This document shows, in pieces, positions 1 through 8,056 of a stretch of 64,000 bases of DNA. Below the pieces are notes generated by a model. That model was not told where the DNA came from. It did not search any database and was given only the letters and a program-made list of their open reading frames with translations. The position numbers were made by a program, and so were the translations under genes. The stretch is from a bacterium. GTDB taxonomy: Bacteria > Patescibacteriota > Minisyncoccia > Minisyncoccales > Minisyncoccaceae. The stretch is taken from the NCBI GenBank assembly GCA_023228085.1, contig JALOBW010000001.1, positions 224,854 to 288,853 on the forward strand, in the 5' to 3' direction. Positions within the stretch are counted from its first letter, which is position 1. Each line of letters opens with the position of its first letter.

Positions 1-1839
1 ACTGCTGGTGAAAACATAACTATCAAACTTTCCGTATCTGGTACAATTAAAGGAGTGAAGGTTGAGTTAAATCCAACAAGCAAAAGTTTCTCTCTTAAAA
101 ATTCTCTGCAAAAAGGAGCTTGTTCCGAAAGCAAAGACTTATGGTGTGGAACATTAAAAATACCAGCTACTTCTCCTGGCGGGAATTGGAATGCAAAAGT
201 TGTTTCATATATTGATAATATTGGAACAGAAAAAACTATTACTTCTGATATTTCTGCTTCTTTCGTTGTAAGAATTCCTTGTAGTTATAATTATTCGGAT
301 TGGAGCAATTGTGTTAATGGTAAAAAAAGCCGAAGCGTGGTATCTGCTTATCCCACAGGATGTATTGATAGTGAAAAAATAACCGAAGCAAGCTGCGAAA
401 GTGTTTCATGTACTGCTTATAATTATTCGGATTGGAGTAGTTGTTTAAATGGAAAGAGGACACGAAAACTAATTTCTGCTACTCCTAGTGGATGTTTAGG
501 GAATGCTATTCTTGAAGAAGCTTGTACTATCCCTCAGGTTTCTTGTAGCGAAGATAAGTGGGAATGTGAGAATTGGCAGCCTTGCACACCAGAGGATAAA
601 CAAATAAGGAGATGTTTTGTTATTTTTGATTGCCCTTTGGTTTCTAGTAGTTCTCCAGAATTATCTAAGTCTTGCAGTTATGTGCAAGACAGTACTAATC
701 CTATAACTACCCCAGTATCTCCAAATCAACCAATTTCAATTCCTACTGAAACAATAAATAGCTCCGATACAACCATAATTACGTATACAAAAACTGATAT
801 TTCTTTAGAGTGCACACTTGAAGGTATTACAGATGTTAATACTTGCCAGGATTATATTGCTCAGATTAATATAGCAGATCATTGTATTTCAAATAAGATA
901 ACAAGTTTTGATCAATGTAAAAAGTATCTTTTAACAAAGTATCCAACTCTTATAAAATGCCAAAAACTAAAGACATCTGAATGTGAAGTCTATATCAACG
1001 ATGTTCTTTTGGCAGATCTTAAAAATTCAATTTCTGAAGAAAGTAAAGAAAAATTAAAAGATTATACTGGAACTGTTGCTGCTGTTAACGCACAAGAAAA
1101 AACAATAAATGTCACTAATAAGAATACTGGAGAATCATCTTCTATTAAGGTTGAAAATATTCCTATTGCAAACGATGTTTCTGTTAATCTTTTGCTAACG
1201 AAAACAAGTGATGAACAAAAACATTTATCTCCAGTTGCTATTACTTTTGATTTTAATAAAAACGGAATTCCTGATGATATTGAATCACGTTTAGGATCAA
1301 ATATTGATAAAGATGTCTTAATAGGTGTTGATAAAGCTATTATTGATGGGAAGTCGTTGGAGCAACCAAAGTTAAAAAAAGAAACCTTAATTAGCGGACA
1401 GTTAACAATTGATCAGGTTAATAATAAAGATGGAGGTATTAAGTTTCAGGGAAAGGCAACTCCTAATCAGGTTGTGACATTATTTATTTATAGTACAATG
1501 CCAATTGTAATCACTGTTAAAGCTGATTCAAATGGAAATTGGATATACGAACTTGATAAAACCTTAATAAATGGAAAACATGAAGCATATGTTGTTATCA
1601 ACAATAGTGAGGGACGTATTCTTGAAGCTAGTTTACCTAAACCATTCTTCATAGATGAAGCAAGGGCTGTTGCTATGGATGAGTTTGTAAGGATAGAGGA
1701 CGCAAGTTCTATTTCTGTTCCTGAAAGTTCGGATAACTTTATAAAAACATATGTTGGCGCAGGACTGGGATTTATATTTTTACTCATAGTAATATTTTTC
1801 TTTATTCGTATAAAGGCAGCAGAACAAGAAAAACAGTAA
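1..1839 (+). CDS. Surface protein with thrombospondin type 1-like repeats, 5' end missing
   Basis: The frame is already open at base 1, so the true start lies upstream of the window; the GTG at 55 is just an internal codon that could be mistaken for a start. Counting from 55, TSP1-like modules lie near residues 76-115 and 119-157 (YSDWSNC and YSDWSSC followed by a basic stretch and paired cysteines), with a weaker third Trp/Cys module near 164-195. A calcium-binding-like stretch (DFNKNGIPDDIE) is near residue 400, and a bacterial Ig-like region follows at about 445-535. A single membrane span near 566-585 and a short charged tail end the protein. This suggests a cell-surface protein anchored by its C-terminus with most of its mass outside. 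Ligand unknown. The kinase gene starts 8 bases downstream, so co-transcription is likely. Confidence 0.75.
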   Translation, partial: TAGENITIKLSVSGTIKGVKVELNPTSKSFSLKNSLQKGACSESKDLWCGTLKIPATSPGGNWNAKVVSYIDNIGTEKTITSDISASFVVRIPCSYNYSDWSNCVNGKKSRSVVSAYPTGCIDSEKITEASCESVSCTAYNYSDWSSCLNGKRTRKLISATPSGCLGNAILEEACTIPQVSCSEDKWECENWQPCTPEDKQIRRCFVIFDCPLVSSSSPELSKSCSYVQDSTNPITTPVSPNQPISIPTETINSSDTTIITYTKTDISLECTLEGITDVNTCQDYIAQINIADHCISNKITSFDQCKKYLLTKYPTLIKCQKLKTSECEVYINDVLLADLKNSISEESKEKLKDYTGTVAAVNAQEKTINVTNKNTGESSSIKVENIPIANDVSVNLLLTKTSDEQKHLSPVAITFDFNKNGIPDDIESRLGSNIDKDVLIGVDKAIIDGKSLEQPKLKKETLISGQLTIDQVNNKDGGIKFQGKATPNQVVTLFIYSTMPIVITVKADSNGNWIYELDKTLINGKHEAYVVINNSEGRILEASLPKPFFIDEARAVAMDEFVRIEDASSISVPESSDNFIKTYVGAGLGFIFLLIVIFFFIRIKAAEQEKQ

Positions 1840-1847
1840 TTATTAAA

Positions 1848-3239
1848 ATGAAAGTTTCTAATATCAATATTTTTTTAAAGGACAATAAACAGTTTATATA
1901 TTCTATTGTTCTTATGATTGTAATACCAAGTGTTATTATTTTTAACACTTGGCTTTTTTCTCAGTCACTTAAAAATACTGTAGATCAAAGTTTGCGAGAT
2001 AAGGCAGTGGGGGTAAGTCAATCCATTAATATATCTTTAGCTAACAGTTTAAGTTCTCCCGAAGAACTTCAGAAGTATGTTGATAATTGGAAAAAATTTT
2101 CTGCTAACCAAGAATTAATTGATGAAAAATATGAAGATGATGTTATAGCTCTTGATATTCTTTATAGAGATAATGATAGTTTTAAATTGATAGCTAGTTT
2201 TGATAAAGACAAAATTGGACAGTCTTATGATTCAATGGCATATGTTATTGCTTGGAATTCTAATTGGCCAAGTGCTCAAAAAATAATAGACCATAGTAAT
2301 AATAACTATTATTGGATGGTTGTTTCTCCTATGAAAGATTCTCTTGGTGATAAACAAGCCTTATTAGTGATGACTATTTCTGCTAACGCTATTGATACAG
2401 CCCTTTCTATTGCTTTAACAAATTCATATCTTGTTTTGATATTTTCGGTTATTGCTATAATACTACTTCTGTTAGCAAATTCTCGCCTTTTTGAGCATGC
2501 TCTGCTTTATCAAAAAATCAAAGAAATTGATCAAATGAAAGACGAATTTATATCTATGGCATCTCACGAATTGCGAACCCCAGTCACTGTAATTAGAGGA
2601 TACATATTAATGCTTATTGAAGATTCTAAAAGATTGGCAATTACTAGTGAAGCCTTAGAATATCTTAATACAATTAAAATATCTACAGAACGATTAGGTT
2701 CGTTGATTGAAGATCTTTTGAATGTAAGTCGTATTGAACAGGGAAGAATGAAAAACGATAGTCATCCTATTGATGTTTATCCCATCGTTGAAGGAGTCAC
2801 TAATCAATTTTTAATACAAGCGAAAGAAAAAAATATTTCTTTAACTTGCACTAAAGAGAACTTAGAATCATCTATTGTGAATATTGATAAAGATAGACTT
2901 GAGCAGGTATTAGTCAATATTATTGGAAATGCAATAAAATATACTCCGAGTGGCAACGTTGACGTGAAAGTAAGAAGCAAGAATAACTCTTTGTTTATAT
3001 TGGTTAAAGATAGTGGAATAGGAATGACGGCAAAAGAAAGAGAGCATTTATTTGAAAAATTTTATAGAATAAAAAATTCTAAAACTAATGATATTATTGG
3101 AACGGGATTAGGATTGTGGATAACAAAACAAATTGTTGAACTAATGAATGGATCAATTTCGGTTGACTCTATGGAGGGAGCTGGAAGTCTGTTTACAATA
3201 GAGTTCCCGCTAGTAAAAGAAGAAAAAAAAGAGCGTTAA
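1848..3239 (+). CDS. Membrane sensor histidine kinase
   Basis: 463 residues. Membrane spans at about 16-36 and 193-211 bracket an extracytoplasmic sensor domain of roughly 150 residues. The cytoplasmic part has the HisKA phosphoacceptor motif (SMASHELRTP, His240), then the ATPase with N box (NIIGNAIKYTP), G1 (KDSGIGM), F box (LFEKFYRI) and G2 (GTGLGLWI). All catalytic motifs look intact. It lies 8 bases after the surface-protein gene and is probably in the same transcript, which suggests that the surface protein or its environment feeds the sensor. No response regulator is adjacent on this strand; the nearest is the OmpR-type regulator near 6559-7209 on the other strand, which more likely belongs to the pheromone-like locus. 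Confidence 0.93.
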   Translation: MKVSNINIFLKDNKQFIYSIVLMIVIPSVIIFNTWLFSQSLKNTVDQSLRDKAVGVSQSINISLANSLSSPEELQKYVDNWKKFSANQELIDEKYEDDVIALDILYRDNDSFKLIASFDKDKIGQSYDSMAYVIAWNSNWPSAQKIIDHSNNNYYWMVVSPMKDSLGDKQALLVMTISANAIDTALSIALTNSYLVLIFSVIAIILLLLANSRLFEHALLYQKIKEIDQMKDEFISMASHELRTPVTVIRGYILMLIEDSKRLAITSEALEYLNTIKISTERLGSLIEDLLNVSRIEQGRMKNDSHPIDVYPIVEGVTNQFLIQAKEKNISLTCTKENLESSIVNIDKDRLEQVLVNIIGNAIKYTPSGNVDVKVRSKNNSLFILVKDSGIGMTAKEREHLFEKFYRIKNSKTNDIIGTGLGLWITKQIVELMNGSISVDSMEGAGSLFTIEFPLVKEEKKER

Positions 3240-3248
3240 GCTCTTTTT
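3226..3248. terminator. Bidirectional intrinsic terminator
   Basis: A 9-bp perfect stem (3226-3234 with 3240-3248, GAGC core) encloses a 5-base loop that contains the TAA of the kinase. A-rich and T-rich flanks give a U-run on both strands. It serves two convergent genes. Confidence 0.8.
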
Positions 3249-4965
3249 AAAATTCTTCCAACATTTCAATGCCTCTTTTTTGTTCAAGCAAGGCTTTAAG
3301 TGCTATCTTTTCGTTTATATCTACGTAATATTCTAAGTATTTATAATCTGTAAGGTCTAATTTATGAAGAGCACTCCTTGATTTTTCAGTAAATCCTAAT
3401 ACTTTTTTTGCTGACATTGGGAGTACATTAAACCAGAATAATTCTTGGATTTTCTCTATATCGTTTTCAAGATTTATTACTTTTTCGTTTGGATATTTTT
3501 CTTTCCATTTGTCTAATATCATTGCAACGACTGTACTAATGTGTCCTCTTCTCATATCTTCTTCCCAGTCGTGGGCATCATCATTTATTTGCATAGCGAT
3601 TAAGTAATTTTTAAAATATGCAATCAAATTTTTTATAGCTTCTGATTCTATATCATATCCTGATTCTAGCATTATAAAAACTGGTCCAAGTATATGCCCT
3701 GAAGATGGGTAGAATTTGTATGAATAGTCCTCATAATTTGGGATTGATTCGGGAATAATAAATTTTGAGTTCTTTATTGTCGCCCGACAATGTGCAACTT
3801 CCCAAGAATTCGCCATATCAAGATTATTCATAATCATATCAAAAAACTCAATGTGTTTCTTTTCGTTAAATATTAAGGAAAAATAAGAAATATATTTTCT
3901 GGCAAATGCATTAGCGCTTGGAAGAATTTTTGGATTAGCTTCTTCGTCTTCATCCCAGAAGTCATCGTAGATTATGAAAGCCGTCCAAAAAAATGTGTTC
4001 ATTAATCCCAAGTCAATAATTTTTTCTTCTGGTATGTTGCTATTAATTGATTTTGCAACATAATAAGATATTAAGGACATTTGTTTATCCTTATTTCTGT
4101 TAATGGTTTTTTTAATTTGATCAAGAGATATTTCCGAAAATTCTGTTGAAAGGTTTTCTAAAATCTTTTCTGCTCTTTTTAATATTTTTCCGGTCATTGA
4201 GACTTCATCTGCTTTTTCCTTTTTAAGCTTTTTGATATTTTCATATTCGGAAATCATTTTGTAATAAAAACTAAAATTAAGCTCTGGCGTAGTTTTGATA
4301 TTTTTGATAAAAACGAAATTATTATCAAGTTCGTTTATCCTATTATCTATTTGTAATATTTGATCATATAAATCTTCGTCGTATCCTAGATTTAAGAGCG
4401 AAAGGATATCTATTATTTGGTCTAGAATGTTTTTGTCTTTCTTTTCAAGAATTTTTTTAATTAATTTTTCTTTTTCATTTCCTTCATAAATCTCAGATAG
4501 AAAGTAGGTAAGAAGAGAGTCAATAATTAAATTTGTTTTTATTTGATCATTTTTTATATTTTCTTCTATAAAATCGTCAAGGTTTGATATTCTTGTTTCT
4601 TGTGATAGTAAGAGGTTTGCAATTATTATATTTAGTTCAGTTTCGGTTTTGCCATCTTTATTTTTGTATGGTCCTCCTTCTTTTTGTTCTATTTCACTAA
4701 GTTTTTTAATAATCCTAGCAATTTCTTTACCAGTTATCTCTTCGGGAAATGTTTTTGAGATGTTAGAAATTGTAATAAAAGATATTTCTGAGAGTTCGTC
4801 ATAAAAAAGATTATGTAGCGATTTTTTCGCTATTGATGTAGTATCGCTATCTAAATGATTTTTAAGATTTTTGATAATGAAACTTGATAGAAGTAATGTT
4901 TCATTATTGTTTTCTTGATCTTTATAAAGTTGTTTTTGTTTGTCCAAGATGGTTTCTATTTTCAT
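3247..4965 (-). CDS. Class I isoprenoid synthase-like protein (ComQ-like prenyltransferase candidate)
   Basis: 572 residues. The C-terminal half has both aspartate-rich metal/diphosphate-binding motifs of all-alpha trans-prenyl synthases: YDDFWDED near 333-340 and NDDAHDWEED near 461-470. The roughly 300-residue N-terminal part is helical, with a GGPY...TETELN stretch near 97-115 that recalls the alpha/alpha-toroid repeats of terpene cyclases; that part is uncertain. The start overlaps the end of the upstream kinase gene by 44 bases and has no clear ribosome-binding site, so translation is probably coupled. Known from the family: such folds condense prenyl diphosphates, and ComQ uses the same fold to prenylate a Trp in the ComX pheromone. 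Inferred: with a Trp-ending peptide, kinase and regulator in the same gene string, this protein may modify that peptide. ComQ is about 300 residues, so the N-terminal extension is unusual. A stand-alone lipid or terpene enzyme is the alternative. Confidence 0.75.
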   Translation of the reverse strand: MKIETILDKQKQLYKDQENNNETLLLSSFIIKNLKNHLDSDTTSIAKKSLHNLFYDELSEISFITISNISKTFPEEITGKEIARIIKKLSEIEQKEGGPYKNKDGKTETELNIIIANLLLSQETRISNLDDFIEENIKNDQIKTNLIIDSLLTYFLSEIYEGNEKEKLIKKILEKKDKNILDQIIDILSLLNLGYDEDLYDQILQIDNRINELDNNFVFIKNIKTTPELNFSFYYKMISEYENIKKLKKEKADEVSMTGKILKRAEKILENLSTEFSEISLDQIKKTINRNKDKQMSLISYYVAKSINSNIPEEKIIDLGLMNTFFWTAFIIYDDFWDEDEEANPKILPSANAFARKYISYFSLIFNEKKHIEFFDMIMNNLDMANSWEVAHCRATIKNSKFIIPESIPNYEDYSYKFYPSSGHILGPVFIMLESGYDIESEAIKNLIAYFKNYLIAMQINDDAHDWEEDMRRGHISTVVAMILDKWKEKYPNEKVINLENDIEKIQELFWFNVLPMSAKKVLGFTEKSRSALHKLDLTDYKYLEYYVDINEKIALKALLEQKRGIEMLEEF

Positions 4966-6334
4966 TGTTTTTCAGTAAGAAACTTATTATAAACGCAGTT
5001 CCTTTATTTATTTTGCTTTTTACAACAATATCTCCCTCAAAATGTTTATTTATTATTTCCTTAACAAGGAATAATCCGATTCCAGTACCTTTTCCGGTTT
5101 TTTTTGTGGTAAAGAAAGGATCAAAGATTTTAGCTTGAATTTCATCGGGTATTCCGCATCCATTATCTTTAATAATTATTTCTATTTTTTTATCAGTTTT
5201 TTCACTAGTAATTTCAATAATGTTTCTTGTATTTTTATTTTGAAAAGAATCAATTGAGTTAGAGATTATGTTTGTAATAATTTGGTTAAATTTTATTGAA
5301 TCGCCGAACATTACTAAATCATTTTTTTCGTTGAATATTACTTCAATATTTGATTTTTTTGCCTTATAATTTAGTATTTCAATAGAGTCTTTAATTTCTT
5401 TGTTTATCAAAAAATATTCATCTGAATCTTGATTACTCATCTGTTTCCTAATTGATTCTATAAGTTTTTGCATTTTATCATTTGCGATAGTTGCCTTATT
5501 GATACTATTTTCAATAGTTTTTAAACTTTCATTTTTTTCACTTGTTTTTCTAATTTGTTCAATGTTTAGCGATATTGCCATAAGCGGGTTTATTAGGTCG
5601 TGAAATATTCCACTAGATAGTCTACCTAATTCCGCAAAGTGATATACTTGAGTCATTTTTTCAATTTGTAGTTGCTGAATTTCTCTTGTTCTCTCCTCAA
5701 CTCTTATTTCAAGATTACTTCTTTCTTTCTTTAATTCTTTTTCTGAGTTTCGTGCTCTTTGGAGGGATTTTTCTATTTCTCTATTTGATAGCCACGAGAT
5801 AGTGGCTATTATAAAAAAGAAAGCTAAAAACATTACAATATCTTCTATTTCGGCATATTTTGATATCCAACTCATGTCTGGATTAATGATCATTTTTTTT
5901 TGTAAGTATGCAAAAATGACGAGAGATAATGAGGATAGGATAGTTGTAAAAAATGCTACCTTAGTGTTTATTAATATTCCCGACATCACTATGATGAGTA
6001 TATAGAATAGCAAGACTACTTGTGCTTGGGTACCCCATCTATATGAGATATAGAGATTTATCAAAAAGAGAATGGATAAAAATACAAAAGAAGAGACCTT
6101 ATGATGTCCTTTTTTTGAAATAAAAAACAAAGAGACAAACAATAAGAGAGTAAAAAAACTAATTATTAAAAAAAGAGAGTTGGTATAGTACTTGTCAATT
6201 CTTATTGCTGCTATAGTGCAAGCAAGAAATGTAAGCAAAATACAACTCAATAAGAGAATATTAAGTATATATTCTCGGCGACTAGAATCTTCGTCTTTTG
6301 AATTTGGCTGGATTAGTTTTTTTAAAAAAATCAT
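4922..6334 (-). CDS. Six-span membrane histidine kinase (ComP-like position)
   Basis: 470 residues. Six hydrophobic spans are visible at about 22-44, 52-72, 80-97, 103-121, 127-144 and 163-182, with almost no extracytoplasmic domain between them; this suits detection of a membrane-active or lipidated ligand. A coiled coil (about 184-232) links to a dimerisation helix with the phosphoacceptor in GIFHDLINPL (His245), then the ATPase with NIISNSIDSF, DNGCGIP, FDPFFTTK and GTGIGLFL. It follows the 35-residue peptide gene and overlaps the isoprenoid synthase-like gene by 44 bases. The DNA before its ATG has no Shine-Dalgarno match but holds a strong hairpin, which could set its level below that of the regulator and peptide. 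ComP of Bacillus also has a multi-span sensor but uses a different kinase subfamily, so an independently assembled system is possible. Confidence 0.93.
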   Translation of the reverse strand: MIFLKKLIQPNSKDEDSSRREYILNILLLSCILLTFLACTIAAIRIDKYYTNSLFLIISFFTLLLFVSLFFISKKGHHKVSSFVFLSILFLINLYISYRWGTQAQVVLLFYILIIVMSGILINTKVAFFTTILSSLSLVIFAYLQKKMIINPDMSWISKYAEIEDIVMFLAFFFIIATISWLSNREIEKSLQRARNSEKELKKERSNLEIRVEERTREIQQLQIEKMTQVYHFAELGRLSSGIFHDLINPLMAISLNIEQIRKTSEKNESLKTIENSINKATIANDKMQKLIESIRKQMSNQDSDEYFLINKEIKDSIEILNYKAKKSNIEVIFNEKNDLVMFGDSIKFNQIITNIISNSIDSFQNKNTRNIIEITSEKTDKKIEIIIKDNGCGIPDEIQAKIFDPFFTTKKTGKGTGIGLFLVKEIINKHFEGDIVVKSKINKGTAFIISFLLKNNENRNHLGQTKTTL

Positions 6335-6343
6335 TTAATAGGG

Positions 6344-6370
6344 AAAGAAGGATGCATCGCATCCTTCTTT
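6344..6370 (-). promoter_or_regulatory. Strong hairpin between the peptide gene and its kinase
   Basis: A 12-bp perfect stem (6344-6355 with 6359-6370) with a 3-base loop lies 9 bases from the peptide stop codon and 10 bases upstream of the kinase ATG. On the minus strand it is followed by CCCTATT rather than a U-run, so it looks more like a processing or partial-termination element or a translational block than a full terminator. The T-run is on the plus strand, where no gene precedes it. Confidence 0.6.
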
Positions 6371-6378
6371 TTAAATAT

Positions 6379-6486
6379 TTAGCCAACCCAAGGTAAGCCT
6401 GCAGTTCCTGATATCATGACTGCGAAAAGAGCAGTTTTATTCCTTACATCTTTTCTTGTTAGGAAATTTTTGATAAGATTTTGCAT
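6379..6486 (-). CDS. 35-residue ComX-like prenylated-pheromone precursor candidate
   Basis: A complete ATG-to-TAA frame of 35 codons between the response regulator and the six-span kinase. The product begins MQNLIKNFLTRK, continues with a basic stretch and then a small hydrophobic stretch, and ends TAGLPWVG. Known from memory: Bacillus subtilis ComX begins MQDLINYFLN, and mature ComX pheromones carry the modified Trp third from the end (for example GIFWEQ). Here M, Q, L, I, F and L of the first nine residues match, and Trp33 is third from the end. Inferred: residues up to about 27-29 are a leader and the last 6-8 residues are the signal, prenylated on Trp33 by the product of the downstream synthase-like gene. 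At 35 residues it is shorter than Bacillus ComX (about 55). The ribosome-binding site is weak (A-rich, AAG just before ATG). Chance similarity in a short peptide is the main risk. Confidence 0.75.
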   Translation of the reverse strand: MQNLIKNFLTRKDVRNKTALFAVMISGTAGLPWVG

Positions 6487-6511
6487 CTTTTTTTGTTTTT
6501 AATCTTATTAT

Positions 6512-6562
6512 TTAAGGCTTCCGACTTTTGGGATTTCTAGAATCTCACGATGATAGCCTTAA
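6512..6562 (-). promoter_or_regulatory. Intercistronic stem-loop between response regulator and peptide gene
   Basis: An 8-bp perfect stem (TTAAGGCT at 6512-6519 with AGCCTTAA at 6555-6562) includes the regulator stop codon. The 35-base interior has a near-palindrome around TCTAGA (6532-6544). No U-run follows on the minus strand, so this is probably an RNA processing or stability element, or a binding site, not a terminator. Confidence 0.45.
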
Positions 6563-7209
6563 TTAATCGTGTATCCTCTTCCAGAAACTGTTTTTATTAT
6601 GTTCTTATCTATTTTTTTCCTAATGTTTGATATATGTGTTTCTATTGCATTAGAAAAGATATCAACATTTGAATCCCACGATTTGTCAAAAATTTCAGCT
6701 CGCGAAATTATTTTGCCTTTATTAATAGCAAGAATTTCTAAAAGTAAATATTCTTTGTTGGTTAGGCACACCTCTTGTTTTTTATAAAAAACTTTTTTAT
6801 TATTCCTCTCTATGACTAATTGGTTTATTTTTATGTTTTCTTTTTCTAGTTGTGGCGATCTCCTAAGAATAGCATTGATTCGTGCAACAAGTTCTTTAAG
6901 AGAAAAAGGTTTTGTGAGGTAGTCATCCGCTCCTATGTTTAGTAATTTTATTTTAATTTCTGTGTCTAGTTCTCCCGTAAGTACCAAAATTGGAGTCTGC
7001 TTTTTGCTTCGGATAGCCCTGCAAACGTTTTCTCCATTTTCGTCTGGAAGATTTAAATCGGTGATAACAATGTCGTAATTGTTGACTAACGCCATTTTTA
7101 TACCACTTAATCCGTTATGAGAACTCTCAGTTAAAAAGCCCTCTTCTTTGAGGCTTTCCATTAACGATGTTGCAAGATTGGTGTCATCTTCTATTAACAG
7201 TATTTTCAT
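6559..7209 (-). CDS. OmpR/PhoB-family response regulator
   Basis: The start chosen is the ATG at 7209 (MKILLIEDD), giving 216 residues. A TTG further upstream at 7233 would put the promoter -10 box inside the coding region and is rejected. The receiver domain has the acidic pair in IEDD, the phosphoacceptor Asp in VITDLNLP, the Thr in LVLTG and the Lys in TKPF. The C-terminal winged helix (LTNKEYLLLE ... VSGRGYTIN) binds DNA. It is the first gene of a minus-strand string: regulator, 35-residue peptide, six-span kinase, isoprenoid synthase-like protein. The likely phosphodonor is that kinase. Bacillus ComA belongs to the LuxR/NarL type instead, so the output side differs. Target promoters are not evident; autoregulation is possible. 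Confidence 0.93.
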   Translation of the reverse strand: MKILLIEDDTNLATSLMESLKEEGFLTESSHNGLSGIKMALVNNYDIVITDLNLPDENGENVCRAIRSKKQTPILVLTGELDTEIKIKLLNIGADDYLTKPFSLKELVARINAILRRSPQLEKENIKINQLVIERNNKKVFYKKQEVCLTNKEYLLLEILAINKGKIISRAEIFDKSWDSNVDIFSNAIETHISNIRKKIDKNIIKTVSGRGYTIN

Positions 7210-7221
7210 ATTTCTACCTAT

Positions 7222-7251
7222 ATTATATAACAAAAAGATATTTCACAGCAA
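7222..7251 (-). promoter_or_regulatory. Promoter of the regulator-peptide-kinase-synthase operon
   Basis: On the minus strand TTGCTG (7251-7246), an 18-base spacer and TATAAT (7227-7222). The ATG at 7209 lies 12 bases past the -10 box, with AGG about 8 bases before it, so the leader would be only about 5 bases long. Confidence 0.6.
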
Positions 7252-7252
7252 G

Positions 7253-7277
7253 AAAAAAAGAGCCATAAGGCTCTTTT
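7253..7277 (-). terminator. Intrinsic terminator after the SIMPL gene
   Basis: A 9-bp stem (7256-7264 with 7269-7277, GAGCC core) with a 4-base loop is followed on the minus strand by a T-run. It lies 13 bases past the SIMPL stop codon and insulates the sigma-factor operon from the regulator operon downstream. Confidence 0.8.
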
Positions 7278-7289
7278 CCTAAATTTGGT

Positions 7290-8039
7290 TTATTGTATTG
7301 CGTAGGTGATTGTGACTGTTGATATAATCTTATTTTGACCTGTCTGTATCTCTGGCGCACTTACCGCTTTCATAGATGATTCAAGTCTTGCGCCCGTGTT
7401 ATATGCGTCATAGCTACTAATTGATGGAGTGTATGATTCTTCGGAGTAATTAACTATCTTTATCATTTTTACTCCGAGCTGTCCCTCAAGATCCTTTGCC
7501 TTATTTTTTGCATTTTCAATTGCTATTTTTTTTGCTTGCTCTTTAATTTTTTCATTATCATCAACTATAAATTTAAGTTCTCCAATATCATTTGCCCCTC
7601 TTTCGGTAGCTCCTGCTATTATTTCTCCAACTTTAGAGGTATCTCTTATTTTGACTGTTAAACTTTGATTTACCTCATACCCACTTAAACTTCTTTTTCC
7701 AGTATCTTTTTCATAGCTATAAACTGGATTTATATTAAAACTATTAGTCTTAATATCTTTTTCTTCAACCTTTTTGGTTTTTAAGAATGCTATAATGTCA
7801 TTTGTTTTTTTGTTGTTTTCCTCCGTTCCATTTTTTACTTCCTTATTTTCAGTTCTTACTGATATGTTAATAACACCTACGTCAGGAGTTATATATACTT
7901 CTCCCGTTCCTGTGATTGTGACAAGATTATTTTCGCTTGGTTGAGATTTCTCGTTTATAAGTACGGCAATAAATACCGTTAACACTATTAAAAGTGTACA
8001 TGCTAATATTTGGAAATATCTGTTTTCTAATATGTTCAT
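7290..8039 (-). CDS. SIMPL (DUF541) domain protein, membrane anchored
   Basis: 249 residues. A single N-terminal span (about 9-27) is an uncleaved anchor or signal; the rest is outside. The domain begins with the family's typical ITGTGEVYITPDVGVINISV stretch and continues with the NNKKTNDIIAFLK segment and YEVNQSLTVKIRD. Family members are periplasmic or outer-surface proteins of unclear function, some linked to oxidative stress or surface structure. It is the last gene of a sigma-factor, membrane-partner, SIMPL string (18-base gap to the gene upstream), so it is a plausible member of the regulon of that sigma factor. Confidence 0.85.
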   Translation of the reverse strand: MNILENRYFQILACTLLIVLTVFIAVLINEKSQPSENNLVTITGTGEVYITPDVGVINISVRTENKEVKNGTEENNKKTNDIIAFLKTKKVEEKDIKTNSFNINPVYSYEKDTGKRSLSGYEVNQSLTVKIRDTSKVGEIIAGATERGANDIGELKFIVDDNEKIKEQAKKIAIENAKNKAKDLEGQLGVKMIKIVNYSEESYTPSISSYDAYNTGARLESSMKAVSAPEIQTGQNKIISTVTITYAIQ

Positions 8040-8056
8040 AATTTTTTAATTATTTA

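Noticed and set aside
6344..6372. Full terminator between peptide and kinase genes
   Set aside because: The T-run is on the plus strand, where no gene precedes it; on the minus strand the stem is followed by CCCTATT. Partial termination or processing is kept as an option.
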